Part shown: positions 24,502 through 34,208 of the stretch, in pieces
How positions within the stretch are numbered: position 1 is the first letter of the stretch
Layout: the number at the start of each line of letters is the position of its first letter
Assembly (NCBI GenBank): GCA_045430345.1
Contig: JAILXT010000002.1
Coordinates: 496,001 to 560,000 of the forward strand
Source: Agarilytica sp045430345
GTDB lineage: Bacteria; Pseudomonadota; Gammaproteobacteria; Pseudomonadales; Cellvibrionaceae
DNA length: 64,000 nt
Direction: 5' to 3'
The notes under the pieces: model-generated
Databases searched by the model: none
Seen by the model: only the letters and a program-made list of their open reading frames with translations
Told to the model about the DNA's origin: nothing
Position numbers and translations under genes: made by a program

Positions 24502-27104
24502 TAGTTTGCCACCACGTTGACGAGTTTGCCGGGCACAACAATGACTTTACGTATTTGTTTGTCATCGATAAATTTCTGCACTTTTTCACTGGCCAACGCT
24601 GCTTTCTCGATGCTTTCTTTATCCGCATCAGCGGCAACTTCTAATTTGTCACGGACTTTGCCGTTTACTTGTACCACGATGGTGATGGAGGAGCGCGCTA
24701 ATGCGGACTCATCAAACTGAGGCCAAGGTTGAGCGAGAATTTCGCTGTTGCCACCGCTGAGTGCATGCCACAGCTCGTGACATATATGCGGCACAATGGG
24801 CGATAACAAAAGGGTGGCCGCGTTTAGCGCTTCACGTTCGACGGCGAGCCCTTGTTCATTGCTGCGGTCCGCATGGCGAGTGATGTCGTTGAGCAATTCC
24901 ATAACTGCGGCGATGGCGGTATTGAAATGCTGTCGGCGTGAAAAATCATCGGTCACTTTTTTAATTGTTTCGTGCGTTTTTCTGCGCAGGTCTTTTTGTT
25001 TGTCACTGAGTTGTGCAGGGTCGAGTTCCGCACCGGCACCAGCGTTTACCTCAATATGAGACGCAACGGTTTTCCAGAGTTTTTTCAAAAAACGAAAGGC
25101 GCCCTCTACACCGCTATCAACCCACTCCAACGTTTGATCGGGGGGTGCGGCAAACATGGTGAATAGTCGCACGGTATCAGCACCGTAAGATTCAATAATG
25201 GTTTCAGGGTCAACGCCATTGTTTTTAGATTTGGACATTTTTGTAATGCCGCCGAACTCTAGGGTTTCGCCAGTGGCCGAAAGTTTTGCACCAATGGTTT
25301 TTCCTTTTTCGTCCTTCTCTATGTCGACGTCCTGAGGCGCAACCCATTCTTTTTGCCCATCTTTCATATGGTAAAAAGAATCGGCTAGCACCATGCCTTG
25401 GCATAGGAGTCTTTCAAAGGGTTCGTCGCACTCAACGAGTCCTTCATCACGCATTAATTTGTGAAAAAAGCGCGCATAAAGTAAATGAAGAATGGCGTGT
25501 TCAATGCCGCCTACGTATTGATCCACGGGCAGCCAGTAATTGGCGGCATCAGAATCGAGCATGCCTTCTGCATGTGGCGAGGTGAATCGAGCGTAATACC
25601 AAGAGGATTCCATAAAGGTGTCAAAAGTATCGGTTTCGTGTTCGACATTTTTGCCATTGAGCTCGCTTTTCTTCCACTCTTGGTCCTGTTTGATGGGGGA
25701 ATGAACGCCGTCCATTACCACATCTTCAGGAAGCAGTACGGGTAGGCGGTCAGACGGAACCGGGATCTCGCCACCGTCGGCCAAGTTGAAAATAGGAATA
25801 GGGGTGCCCCAGTAACGTTGGCGTGATACGCCCCAGTCGCGCAAGCGATACTGGGTTTTAACATTGCCTTTGTTTGCAGCGACAAGTGTTTGGGATATGG
25901 CTTCGAATGCACCATCGAAATTAAGCCCGTCAAATTCGCCTGAATTTACGAGCACACCTTTTTCCGTGAAGGCTTCTTTCTCTAGGTCGATGGCAATACT
26001 TTCATCGCTAGGGGCAATAACTTGCTTGATCGCGAGCGCATATTTTTTTGCAAATTCCCAGTCGCGTTGATCGTGCGCGGGAACCGCCATGACGGCACCG
26101 GAACCGTAATCCATTAATACATAGTTACCGACCCACACGGGCACTTCTTCACCGGTAATGGGGTGCATGGCTTTTAAGCCCGTATCCATGCCTGCTTTTT
26201 CCATATTCGCCATATCGGCTTCAGCGACAGATTGGGTTTTACAGTCTTCTATAAATGTCGCGAGATTGGCATTTGTTTTTGCCACTTCCAAAGCGATGGG
26301 GTGTTCGGCTGCGAGCGTTACGTAGGTAACCCCCATTAAGGTGTCGGGGCGGGTGGTATACACATCGAATTGTGTAACACCTGCGATCTCTTCAGGTAAG
26401 GAAAAGGTTAACTCTACGCCGCGGCTTTTACCGATCCAGTTGCGTTGCATGGTTTTGACTTGTTCTGGCCAATTGGGCAGTTTTTCCAAGTCGTCTATCA
26501 GTTCTTCTGCATAGTCAGTGATTTTGATAAACCACTGTGGAATTTCTTTGCGTTCAACATGGGCATCACAACGCCAGCAACAGCCGTCGATCACTTGCTC
26601 GTTGGCAAGTACGGTCATGTCGTTCGGGCACCAGTTTACGGCGGACACTTTTTTGTAGGCGAGGCCTTTTTCGTATAAACGGGTAAAGAACCACTGTTCC
26701 CATTTGTAGTAATCGGGTTTACAGGTGGTGACTTCGCGGGACCAATCTAAACCAAAGCCGAGCGCTTTTAATTGTTCGCGCATGTAGTCGGTGTTGGAGT
26801 AGGTCCACTTCGCCGGTGCGGTGTTATGTTTTATTGCCGCGTTTTCTGCCGGAAGACCAAAGGCGTCCCACCCCATGGGGTGTAGCACATTTTTGCCTTG
26901 CATGGTTTGAAAGCGCGCGATCACATCGGTAATGGTGTAGTTGCGCACATGCCCCATGTGGAGGCGGCCACTCGGGTATGGGAACATCGCCAAGCAGTAA
27001 AATTTTTCTTTTTTACTGTCTTCGCTGACTTCAAAGCACTTATTTTCTTCCCAATATTGTTGCACTTTGGGTTCAATGGCGGCGGGGTAATAGTTCTCTT
27101 TCAT
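24501..27104 (-). CDS. leuS: Leucyl-tRNA synthetase
   Basis: 867 residues, bacterial class Ia size. It charges tRNA-Leu with leucine. The HIGH motif is HMGH in PYPSGRLHMGHVRNYTI (about 41-57), and KMSKS appears as ITKMSKSKNNGVDPE (about 623). The editing domain is present between them (TTRPDTLMGVTYV, about 251-263). Four Cys near residues 159-179 (CPND ... CCWRCD) form the zinc-binding segment. It overlaps lptE by one base. A gap of 157 bases separates its start from the DUF4399 gene. Confidence 0.98.
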   Translation of the reverse strand: MKENYYPAAIEPKVQQYWEENKCFEVSEDSKKEKFYCLAMFPYPSGRLHMGHVRNYTITDVIARFQTMQGKNVLHPMGWDAFGLPAENAAIKHNTAPAKWTYSNTDYMREQLKALGFGLDWSREVTTCKPDYYKWEQWFFTRLYEKGLAYKKVSAVNWCPNDMTVLANEQVIDGCCWRCDAHVERKEIPQWFIKITDYAEELIDDLEKLPNWPEQVKTMQRNWIGKSRGVELTFSLPEEIAGVTQFDVYTTRPDTLMGVTYVTLAAEHPIALEVAKTNANLATFIEDCKTQSVAEADMANMEKAGMDTGLKAMHPITGEEVPVWVGNYVLMDYGSGAVMAVPAHDQRDWEFAKKYALAIKQVIAPSDESIAIDLEKEAFTEKGVLVNSGEFDGLNFDGAFEAISQTLVAANKGNVKTQYRLRDWGVSRQRYWGTPIPIFNLADGGEIPVPSDRLPVLLPEDVVMDGVHSPIKQDQEWKKSELNGKNVEHETDTFDTFMESSWYYARFTSPHAEGMLDSDAANYWLPVDQYVGGIEHAILHLLYARFFHKLMRDEGLVECDEPFERLLCQGMVLADSFYHMKDGQKEWVAPQDVDIEKDEKGKTIGAKLSATGETLEFGGITKMSKSKNNGVDPETIIESYGADTVRLFTMFAAPPDQTLEWVDSGVEGAFRFLKKLWKTVASHIEVNAGAGAELDPAQLSDKQKDLRRKTHETIKKVTDDFSRRQHFNTAIAAVMELLNDITRHADRSNEQGLAVEREALNAATLLLSPIVPHICHELWHALSGGNSEILAQPWPQFDESALARSSITIVVQVNGKVRDKLEVAADADKESIEKAALASEKVQKFIDDKQIRKVIVVPGKLVNVVAN

Positions 27105-27261
27105 TCGTTCCGGCAGTTCGTTTGTGTGGGAAAGACCCGCATTATAGGGGCTGGCTAGGGTGAAACAAAGGTATCTTCAGTAGAAGGAGAAAATAAACTG
27201 GTCGTGTTCGTCAGCAAGCGATAATTGGGCGAACGCTAGGGCTTATTTGGGTTGCTTCTTA

Positions 27262-27831
27262 CTATTGCCGTTTGGGGGGGAGTATTGGCGCGACAACGGT
27301 AACGGATATCTTATCGGAGACTAATGGTGGTGAGTGCGGGCGGTGGAGGTGGTCGACAAGGATGAGTTGCAAGCTGTGTTGACCGGGAGAAAGGGAAATG
27401 CTGCCCGTGCGTTCCCCTTTTTCAAAGGCGATTTCGTTTTTGTGGTCTAGTGGTACACCAGCTTTTGCGTCAGCTGTTTTGTCTATGACCAAGTGATAAT
27501 GCCCGGATTCAGTATGGGCGATACCTGCAGGCATAATCGTCATGCGACGTGACTGAAAAGTTAGCTTGAAGGAAGTCGGTACTACAGCGCCATCGGCGGG
27601 TGAGGTTATCGCGATGCTCGCGCCCTTTGCGGAAGGCAGTGCTGAAGGTGCGGGGGCCTTCGATGTAGCTTGCGCCATGCTGGTGCATAAAAGAGCGAGC
27701 GATAGGCTGAGAATTACGCCATTATTACGTTTTAGCCGTGAGTAATGACGCACAGTGCTTTTTGATGCCGTTAAACCAATAGAAAAAGCGTGAGTATTCG
27801 CAGTCGATTTCGTGGTGTGTCTAGCCATCAT
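27262..27831 (-). CDS. Secreted DUF4399 protein
   Basis: About 189 residues. The C-terminal 110 residues match DUF4399: ITSPADGAVVPTSFKLTFQ, then GIAHTESGHYHLVID with conserved His residues, PLDHKNEI, and SPGQHSLQLILVDHLHRPHSPP. The His clusters suggest metal binding; function is unknown. The N-terminus has a long basic region followed by a hydrophobic stretch (NNGVILSLSLALLCTSMAQA), an export signal. The frame is open to 27957, but that would overlap the divergent gene at 27941. The tandem ATGs at 27831/27828 leave about 110 bases of shared promoter and are preferred. Confidence 0.7.
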   Translation of the reverse strand: MMARHTTKSTANTHAFSIGLTASKSTVRHYSRLKRNNGVILSLSLALLCTSMAQATSKAPAPSALPSAKGASIAITSPADGAVVPTSFKLTFQSRRMTIMPAGIAHTESGHYHLVIDKTADAKAGVPLDHKNEIAFEKGERTGSISLSPGQHSLQLILVDHLHRPHSPPLVSDKISVTVVAPILPPKRQ

Positions 27832-27940
27832 GATTAGGCCTGTGTTGGTCTGGAGTTTGCTATCTATATCCCCTAATCCGCTATGCCCGATGGGGTTTTC
27901 GGATTGTGGGTCGAAGAATACACTGAATTGAAGGGTATGG

Positions 27941-28891
27941 GTGATGCGCCAAGTCATAAGAATGCAGATACAAAATACGGATAAGGTCCCAGCGGCGGAT
28001 AGGTCTTATGAGGTCTGTGCGCTTTACCAGGTTCGGGAGCTTACCGTTAATTTGCTTTATCAGATGCATTACCTTGTGAAAGATGTGCAGCGCCATCGGG
28101 GTATTAGTATGGGGTTGTTAGCGGGTAATCGCGTGTTAGAGGGCGACTTAAGTGAACTTCAATGTCAGATAGCCCGTAGGTTGGAAGTCATACATGCTTT
28201 TGCGGGTATGACGGATGGGGTATTTAATCAGCGTGATCGAGATAGCGTTCAATTTGCTTGGGGCACGATCCGAGATAATTGGCAAGATGACAAGCTAAGT
28301 GAAAATTTTGAGTTGCACTCGTACTTTATCGAGCAGTTATTTCATGTGTCTTCAATGCTTGCCAAATCGATAGAGGTGCCGATGTTGAATAGCTTAGATG
28401 AGTGTATGGGGGGAGATGCTTTTTCGGTGGGTGAAGTTTCCCGTCATACTAAGCAGGTGGAGTTGGTCAGTTTTGCATGTGTGGCGCTGCCGACGATGAT
28501 CGAGACTATTGCGAAAATTCGCGGATTGGCGAGCTTTTCTGCCGCGGTAGGGCGCGCGGAGTATGAGCATGATCGCAAGCTTCGCTTTTTGTTGCAGTGC
28601 GCGCGGGAGCAAAACGAAATGATTCATCAGCGGGCGCAGCGTTTACATGAAGTGCTTAAGGGAGACTTTAATATCAAGTATGTGATTGGCGAGCTGGAAA
28701 TCAAGTTTGTGCATTTGATGGCGTTGGTCGACAAAGATGTTTTGTCTGGAAAAGCGATACATTCATCTTCGTCTCAGCTATTCGGATTGGCAACGAGTAT
28801 TGTTGATCGTTACTGGGGTATCGTCGATGACGGCCTGGGCATTCTGCGGAGGTGGCAGATAGACGATGTGGAGTCGTGGATTTCGGGTTAA
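27941..28891 (+). CDS. NIT-like (nitrate/nitrite-sensing fold) cytoplasmic protein
   Basis: 316 residues, mostly helical, without membrane segments or signal peptide. Residues about 30-60 (LLYQMHYLVKDVQRHRGISMGLLAGN) match the start of the NIT domain, whose hallmark is a Gln-x-x-Arg-Gly-x-Ser pattern near a long helix. The rest continues as a helical bundle (AKIRGLASFSAAVGRAEYEHDRKL is a second RG-A-S-like repeat at about 190-213). No output domain is attached. A kinase gene follows 294 bases downstream on the same strand, so it may supply the signal to that kinase. The NIT assignment is a pattern match by eye. ATG 27962 is an alternative start. Confidence 0.5.
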   Translation: MMRQVIRMQIQNTDKVPAADRSYEVCALYQVRELTVNLLYQMHYLVKDVQRHRGISMGLLAGNRVLEGDLSELQCQIARRLEVIHAFAGMTDGVFNQRDRDSVQFAWGTIRDNWQDDKLSENFELHSYFIEQLFHVSSMLAKSIEVPMLNSLDECMGGDAFSVGEVSRHTKQVELVSFACVALPTMIETIAKIRGLASFSAAVGRAEYEHDRKLRFLLQCAREQNEMIHQRAQRLHEVLKGDFNIKYVIGELEIKFVHLMALVDKDVLSGKAIHSSSSQLFGLATSIVDRYWGIVDDGLGILRRWQIDDVESWISG

Positions 28892-29185
28892 ATGCTCTTT
28901 CTCCCTTCTTAGTCATGGATACCGGATGAGAGTGTGGATGCACATGCCAACCTTCTCGCGATTGCTGATTATTTAAGCGCTAGCGCTGGTTTGTATCAAA
29001 TATGCGGATTTCTTCCGTAGCGATTAAGCAACTTACGGTCAGCGGCCTGCTAAACTGAAATTGGAGCCTTAGCGCCCCGCACGCGAGGTGGATTTTTTTA
29101 CGCCTGAGTTTTATTCCGCGATTAAGCCATTGATAGTTGACCGTTAATCGGTTACTTGGTTTGGCATTCGCTCGATGAGAGATGA

Positions 29186-30805
29186 ATGATCGAAGAGTTG
29201 TCTTCGCCCGTTGAAGCGCCAACGGCTAATAAATCCAATATGCGCCGTGTAAAAGCGCACCGCAGTCTCCAGCAAGTATTACTGGTGGTGGTGTTGTTCT
29301 CGATCGCCTTTCCCGCATTGATAAGTGGCGGAATTTTGATCAGTGAAAATTTTAAACGGACAATTACTTACGATAGCCAGGTAAAAGCCGGTAGTTATAT
29401 CGATCTTTTACAAGCGGGCATGCGCTTACCGCTTTGGAATATTTCTTCGGGTTTGGGGCAGCCCCTTATCGATGTGATTTCCGTTGATAAATCCGTTATT
29501 TCGATTCTTGTTACCACGACGAGCAGTACCGTTTTTCTAAAGTACGGCAATCTTAGCCCCATCGCAGACGAAGAAAGTATTTCGATGACCCGTGAAATCA
29601 CCTATGAAGGCGATGTCTTGGGTGAGGTAACTCTGGTTTATAGCCTGAAAGAGGCAATGAAACGTGCCCAAGATGCTTCTCGTTTACTGTTAACAATTCT
29701 CACTGTGCAGCTGGTGTTTTCTGTTGCATTGATGGGGTACTTTTTACGTAAGCGTGTAACGGGGCCGCTACTTCAGCTTGAGTCCTCTGCTGCGGGGATT
29801 GCTGAAGGGGATTTGGAAACGCAAATCCCTAAACTGGGGACGGATGAATTTGGCGCGCTGTCGAATCAGTTGGAGCGTATGCGGGGAGCATTGAGCCGAT
29901 CGATCCATGATTTGGAAGAGCGCGTACGAGAACGTACCGCAGAGCTGCTTGATGTGAACCAAGAGCTTAAAGGCACTTTGGATAAGTTGCGCCACGCTCA
30001 AGGAGAGTTGGTGCAGCAAGAAAAATTAGCGGCTTTAGGTTCCTTGGTGGCCGGTGTTGCTCATGAGTTGAATACGCCTATTGGGAATGGTTTGACGGTC
30101 GCAACGTCTATGGCTGAGGGCACGCAGAAAGTGAATGATGCGATGTCCTCCGGGATGACGCGATCAACCCTCGAGCAGTACCTCAAAGATATGGATGAGG
30201 GGGTGCACTTGGTGTGTCTGAGTTTAGAAAAGGCTTCTGAACTTGTATCCAGCTTTAAACAGGTTGCTGTAGACCGCACGAGTGCACAGCGTCGCCGCTT
30301 CCAGTTGTCCAGTTTGTTGAATGAAACGCGAGTTACGATGGCGATGTTAATGCGGCATCAGCCCTACATTTTAGAAATAAATGAAGATGAGGATGTCACA
30401 TTCGACAGTTATCCTGGCCCTCTCGGGCAGGTGATCACGAATTTAGTGAACAATGCATTGCTGCATGGTTTTGATGGTCTAGATGAGGGCTGTGTGAAGA
30501 TTGAAACGGCCCCTTATGAAGGCGGTGTGCAAATTGATGTGTCGGATAACGGACGGGGTATTAATGAAAAAGATGTATCGCATATCTTTGACCCATTTTT
30601 TACCACGAAGCTTGGTGAAGGTGGGAATGGCCTGGGCTTGCATATCGTCCACAATATTGTGACCGCGGCGTTGGGTGGCACGATCGACGTACTTTCAGAA
30701 GTCGGTAAGGGGACAACTTTTACTGTTAGGGTCCCGTTAACGGCGCCAGAAGACGCGATCGATAACGGCGTGAAGCAACCGGCGGGTGATGATGACGCTG
30801 AATAA
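29186..30805 (+). CDS. Membrane sensor histidine kinase (HAMP-HisKA-HATPase)
   Basis: 539 residues. Two membrane helices (about 29-52 and 167-190) flank a periplasmic domain of about 110 residues. A HAMP domain (about 190-242: RVTGPLLQLESSAAGIAEGD) and a coiled coil (EERVRERTAELLDVNQELKG) lead to the phospho-acceptor helix with His in VAGVAHELNTPIGNGL (about 290). The ATPase domain shows the N box (NLVNNALLHGF), the G1 box (DVSDNGRGI) and G2 (GEGGNGLGLHIV). The response regulator gene follows after 59 bases; kinases of this kind are frequently paired with DUF3369 regulators. The cue is unknown. Confidence 0.92.
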   Translation: MIEELSSPVEAPTANKSNMRRVKAHRSLQQVLLVVVLFSIAFPALISGGILISENFKRTITYDSQVKAGSYIDLLQAGMRLPLWNISSGLGQPLIDVISVDKSVISILVTTTSSTVFLKYGNLSPIADEESISMTREITYEGDVLGEVTLVYSLKEAMKRAQDASRLLLTILTVQLVFSVALMGYFLRKRVTGPLLQLESSAAGIAEGDLETQIPKLGTDEFGALSNQLERMRGALSRSIHDLEERVRERTAELLDVNQELKGTLDKLRHAQGELVQQEKLAALGSLVAGVAHELNTPIGNGLTVATSMAEGTQKVNDAMSSGMTRSTLEQYLKDMDEGVHLVCLSLEKASELVSSFKQVAVDRTSAQRRRFQLSSLLNETRVTMAMLMRHQPYILEINEDEDVTFDSYPGPLGQVITNLVNNALLHGFDGLDEGCVKIETAPYEGGVQIDVSDNGRGINEKDVSHIFDPFFTTKLGEGGNGLGLHIVHNIVTAALGGTIDVLSEVGKGTTFTVRVPLTAPEDAIDNGVKQPAGDDDAE

Positions 30806-30864
30806 GATGAGTTTTTTGACCTGTTTTAATTAAAAATAAAGTGAAGAATTAGGAAAACAGTTAC

Positions 30865-33084
30865 ATGAGCGATGATAACGACGACTTGATGGAATTTGCG
30901 GACGAAGGTGATGATGAATCAACTTCCGATTCGTCCAAGTGGCGTGTGCTCATCATTGACGATGAAAAAGATGTTCACTCTGCGACGACTTTCGCATTGC
31001 GGAATACTGAAGTGGTGGGGCGCCCGCTTGAGTTCTTGAATGCAACCAGTGCGCGTGAAGCGCGGGATATGTTGAAGTCCCATACGGATATTGCCGTAAT
31101 TTTATTGGACGTGGTGATGGAGACGCCCAATGCAGGGCTTGATCTCGTATCTCTGATCCGTGATGAGTTAGCCATTAAAGATACGCGTATTATTTTACGT
31201 ACTGGCCAGCCCAATCAGGCGCCCGAAATTGAAGTGATACGCGATTACGATATCAACGACTATAAGTTGAAATCTGAACTCACTCAATCCCGCCTATTCG
31301 CCGCGTTAACGACGGCGATTCGTTCATATAAACAAATTCAAACGATCGAAGCCGGTAAAAAAAGCTTGGCGATGATTGTTAAATCCAGCGCAGAATTATT
31401 GACTGAAAAAGGCCTGCATGAATTTGCTCAGGGGGTCATTCTTCATTTGTCTGGCTTACTCAGTATTTCGCCAGAAGGGCTAATTTGCGCGCGCCGTCGT
31501 GACCGCAATGATAGCGACACGAAAATTATTGCCGCAGCAGGTCATTTCAAACCGCTAATTAACAAACCGTTAAGTGACCTGAGTGAGCAGGATGCGCAGA
31601 ACTGCTTATTGGAGTGTTTAGATAGTCAGCGGAATATATACAATAAACACGGTATTGCCCTGTACCTCGGCAGTGAAGAGCGTGGCGATATGGCCTGTTT
31701 TGTTTGCAGCGCTGCTGAGCTTGATGAGGTTGATGAAAGTTTACTTGAGCTGTTTTGCAGCAATATTACTATTTGCGCGGATAATCTTGGTTTAGTTAAC
31801 CAGTTAAGTGAGTATGCCTACCATGATGGTTTAACCGGATTAGGAAATCGGAACGCCTTGGTAGATCATGTGGGCAAGGCCATTGCCGCTGATGATTCCG
31901 CTGAATATATGCTCTGCATGATTGATATTGATAATTTTGCCGAAGTGAACACCTCCTTAGGGAATGACTATGGCGATATATTACTGAAAGCGGTTGCCGG
32001 GCGAATTCTAAATGAGTTCCCTGAGCCCAACTTCGTTGCACGCCTATTTGGCGATACCTTTGCGATCTTTGGTTTGGCCAGTGCCATTGATCAGGAGCGA
32101 TTGATAAAACCCTTTTCTCGGCCTTTTGATATCGAAGGCGAAGAGCAGCTTATTTCCGTCACCGCGGGTGTGGTGCCCATTTCTGAAGTGAATGGTGACG
32201 GAGAAAGCGCGGTTAAAGATGCGACTATCGTATTAAAAACAGCAAAAAATCATAGCCATGGCGAGGTACTTTTATTTCGGCATAATATGGTACATGACGC
32301 GCAGCAGCGTTTGGGGATGCTTCAGCACTTACGTCAGGCATTTAAATTGGATCAGCTATTTTTGGTGTTTCAACCGAAGTTGCGTTTGAGCGATATGTCG
32401 GTGATGGGCTTTGAGGCGCTTGTGCGTTGGCGTAACCAGGATGGCGAGCTTATTTCCCCCGAAACCTTTATTCCTTTGGCTGAGCAGTCGGGGTTGATAG
32501 TGCAGATGGGTGGGTGGATCCTTAAAGAATCCTTGATGGCACTCAAAGAATTTCATGAGAAAGGCTGGTCCGATTGTCATATGTCGGTGAACCTTTCCGT
32601 TGCGCAGTTGTTGCATTCAGAGATTCTGACCTTGTTGCGAACGACGGTTGAAGAAACAAGTGTGGACCCTAAATTTGTTGATTTAGAGATTACGGAATCT
32701 TTAGCGATATCTGATCTTGAATCTACAATCTCGTTACTAAATGAAATTAAGGCAATGGGTTTTACGCTATCGCTAGATGATTTTGGTAACGGGTACTCCT
32801 CGCTGAATCATTTACATAAGCTACCCCTTGATTATCTCAAGTTGGATCGATCTTTGGTCGATCAGTACAACACCAAAAATGGTGGTGATATTGTTGAGAT
32901 GATTGTGCAGCTAGCGGGTAAGCTTGGGATGGAGGTTGTCGCCGAGGGGGTTGAGATCCATGAGCAAATTGAATTTTTGAAAGCGCTAAATTGCGGCCAT
33001 GCGCAGGGGTTTTATTATGCCAAGCCTATGGAGAAGGAAGTGTTGACGTCATGGTTGGAAAATGAAGAAAATAAAAACCTTTAA
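30865..33084 (+). CDS. Response regulator REC-DUF3369-degenerate GGDEF-EAL
   Basis: 739 residues. After an acidic tail, the receiver domain (about 26-150) has acidic pocket IIDDEKD, phospho-acceptor Asp in VILLDVVME (about 81) and the switch residues ILRTGQ. DUF3369 follows (about 165-310: GKKSLAMIVKSSAELLTEKG). The GGDEF domain is degenerate (RLFGDTFAIF), so it is not expected to make c-di-GMP. The EAL domain (about 485-735) keeps GFEALVRW, NLSVAQL, LEITES, SLDDFGNGYSSL, LKLDRSLV and VAEGVE, so it should degrade c-di-GMP when phosphorylated by the upstream kinase. Confidence 0.93.
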   Translation: MSDDNDDLMEFADEGDDESTSDSSKWRVLIIDDEKDVHSATTFALRNTEVVGRPLEFLNATSAREARDMLKSHTDIAVILLDVVMETPNAGLDLVSLIRDELAIKDTRIILRTGQPNQAPEIEVIRDYDINDYKLKSELTQSRLFAALTTAIRSYKQIQTIEAGKKSLAMIVKSSAELLTEKGLHEFAQGVILHLSGLLSISPEGLICARRRDRNDSDTKIIAAAGHFKPLINKPLSDLSEQDAQNCLLECLDSQRNIYNKHGIALYLGSEERGDMACFVCSAAELDEVDESLLELFCSNITICADNLGLVNQLSEYAYHDGLTGLGNRNALVDHVGKAIAADDSAEYMLCMIDIDNFAEVNTSLGNDYGDILLKAVAGRILNEFPEPNFVARLFGDTFAIFGLASAIDQERLIKPFSRPFDIEGEEQLISVTAGVVPISEVNGDGESAVKDATIVLKTAKNHSHGEVLLFRHNMVHDAQQRLGMLQHLRQAFKLDQLFLVFQPKLRLSDMSVMGFEALVRWRNQDGELISPETFIPLAEQSGLIVQMGGWILKESLMALKEFHEKGWSDCHMSVNLSVAQLLHSEILTLLRTTVEETSVDPKFVDLEITESLAISDLESTISLLNEIKAMGFTLSLDDFGNGYSSLNHLHKLPLDYLKLDRSLVDQYNTKNGGDIVEMIVQLAGKLGMEVVAEGVEIHEQIEFLKALNCGHAQGFYYAKPMEKEVLTSWLENEENKNL

Positions 33085-33118
33085 ATAGCCTAGTTTTGGG
33101 TTTTTCTGATGCTCCAGG

Positions 33119-33218
33119 AAATGGCGGGTTATGTTTTTTGGGCATCTGAGGCATGGATGCCGAAGTTGAGCGTATAGGGATATATTTACAGCGTCCCTAA
33201 AAATATAACCCGCTATTT
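33119..33218. repeat. 100-bp element with 14-bp inverted terminal repeats and inner hairpins
   Basis: The ends read AAATGGCGGGTTAT (33119-33132) and ATAACCCGCTATTT (33205-33218), inverted copies with one G-T mismatch. Inside are GGCATC/GATGCC (33141-33161) and AGGGA/TCCCT arms. It lies between convergent genes (the EAL response regulator and pxpC). It may be a small mobile repeat or a two-way terminator. Confidence 0.5.
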
Positions 33219-33242
33219 CCCTTTGCTGAGCTAATTCTTCTA

Positions 33243-34208
33243 CTAAGCGTAAGAGAAAAAAGTATAAAACTCCGCGAGTTTATCCTGACTGGCTTCTAGT
33301 GTGGTGTGTGAAAACCGCACTTTCTGGTGTGGGCGTCGTTGCCCCAACTTAAAACAATCAATATGCGTCACGTAGCCCAGTACCGGGTAACCGCCGATGG
33401 TTTGTCGATCCTTGAGTAAAATAAAAGGCTGTCCATTCGGTGGGATTTGGATGGTGCCGTAAGGTGTGGCTGAGGAAAGCTGAGGTGTTTTTTCTATTGT
33501 AATAGGGCTTTCGGATTCTAAGCTATAGGCCATGCGGTTGGATTGTTGGCTGACGCGGTATTCCGATGTCGCAAATTTTTGAATGAGTTCAGGTGCGATT
33601 TTTAAAAAGTGTGGATTTGGAATAAAGTCTAATATGAGTGTCTGAGCGTAGTCGGGTATGTAGCGACGCGGTGTCATTTTTTTAATTTTATGTTTGCAGA
33701 CGCTTTTTTGGGGTGAGCAATATTCAAGTTGCTGGCCCTTGCTAAAGCAGCCCCCGTTGTATGGTCCGCTGCTTTCTTTCGGTACCATCGCCGCGCTGTT
33801 AAATTTCGAGTCGAATAAAAACCCCTGTTGAACAGCCAGGTAAGTGCGCAAGCCAGATTTTGGAGCGGCAATAAACAGTTTATCGCCAGCGTCAATGGTG
33901 ATGCTTTCCCACCCGGTTATCGGGGTTGTTTCATCATCGTGATATTTAGTGATGTGAATGTTATTCGCAGCGCCGGTAATCGCAATGACCGTGTCCGCTG
34001 AAAATATACATTCAAAAGGGCCAAAGGAAATTTCAAGACAAGGACTGTTCATCTCGTTGCCTACAAGTTTATTTGCCCATAAAAAACTGTGTTCATCTAT
34101 GGCGCCACTTTGACTAAAGCCCAGATGTTGTGTGCCCCGTCGTCCTAAATCTTGGAGCAGGGTGTGAGGCCCCGCTTGAATAAGCGTGAGGACGCCGGAT
34201 TCAATCAT
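33243..34208 (-). CDS. pxpC: 5-oxoprolinase subunit C (KipA-like carboxyltransferase fold)
   Basis: 321 residues. Together with PxpA and PxpB it hydrolyses 5-oxoproline, a damage product of glutamine and glutamate, to glutamate with ATP. The family start is clear (VLTLIQAGPHTLLQDLGRRGTQHLGFSQSGAIDEHS; key part LQDLGRRGTQHLGFS). Later segments include NSPCLEISFGP, and the C-terminal TIGGYPVLGYVTHIDCFKLGQRRP. Its ATG overlaps the stop of pxpB by four bases, so the genes are coupled. Confidence 0.93.
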   Translation of the reverse strand: MIESGVLTLIQAGPHTLLQDLGRRGTQHLGFSQSGAIDEHSFLWANKLVGNEMNSPCLEISFGPFECIFSADTVIAITGAANNIHITKYHDDETTPITGWESITIDAGDKLFIAAPKSGLRTYLAVQQGFLFDSKFNSAAMVPKESSGPYNGGCFSKGQQLEYCSPQKSVCKHKIKKMTPRRYIPDYAQTLILDFIPNPHFLKIAPELIQKFATSEYRVSQQSNRMAYSLESESPITIEKTPQLSSATPYGTIQIPPNGQPFILLKDRQTIGGYPVLGYVTHIDCFKLGQRRPHQKVRFSHTTLEASQDKLAEFYTFFSYA

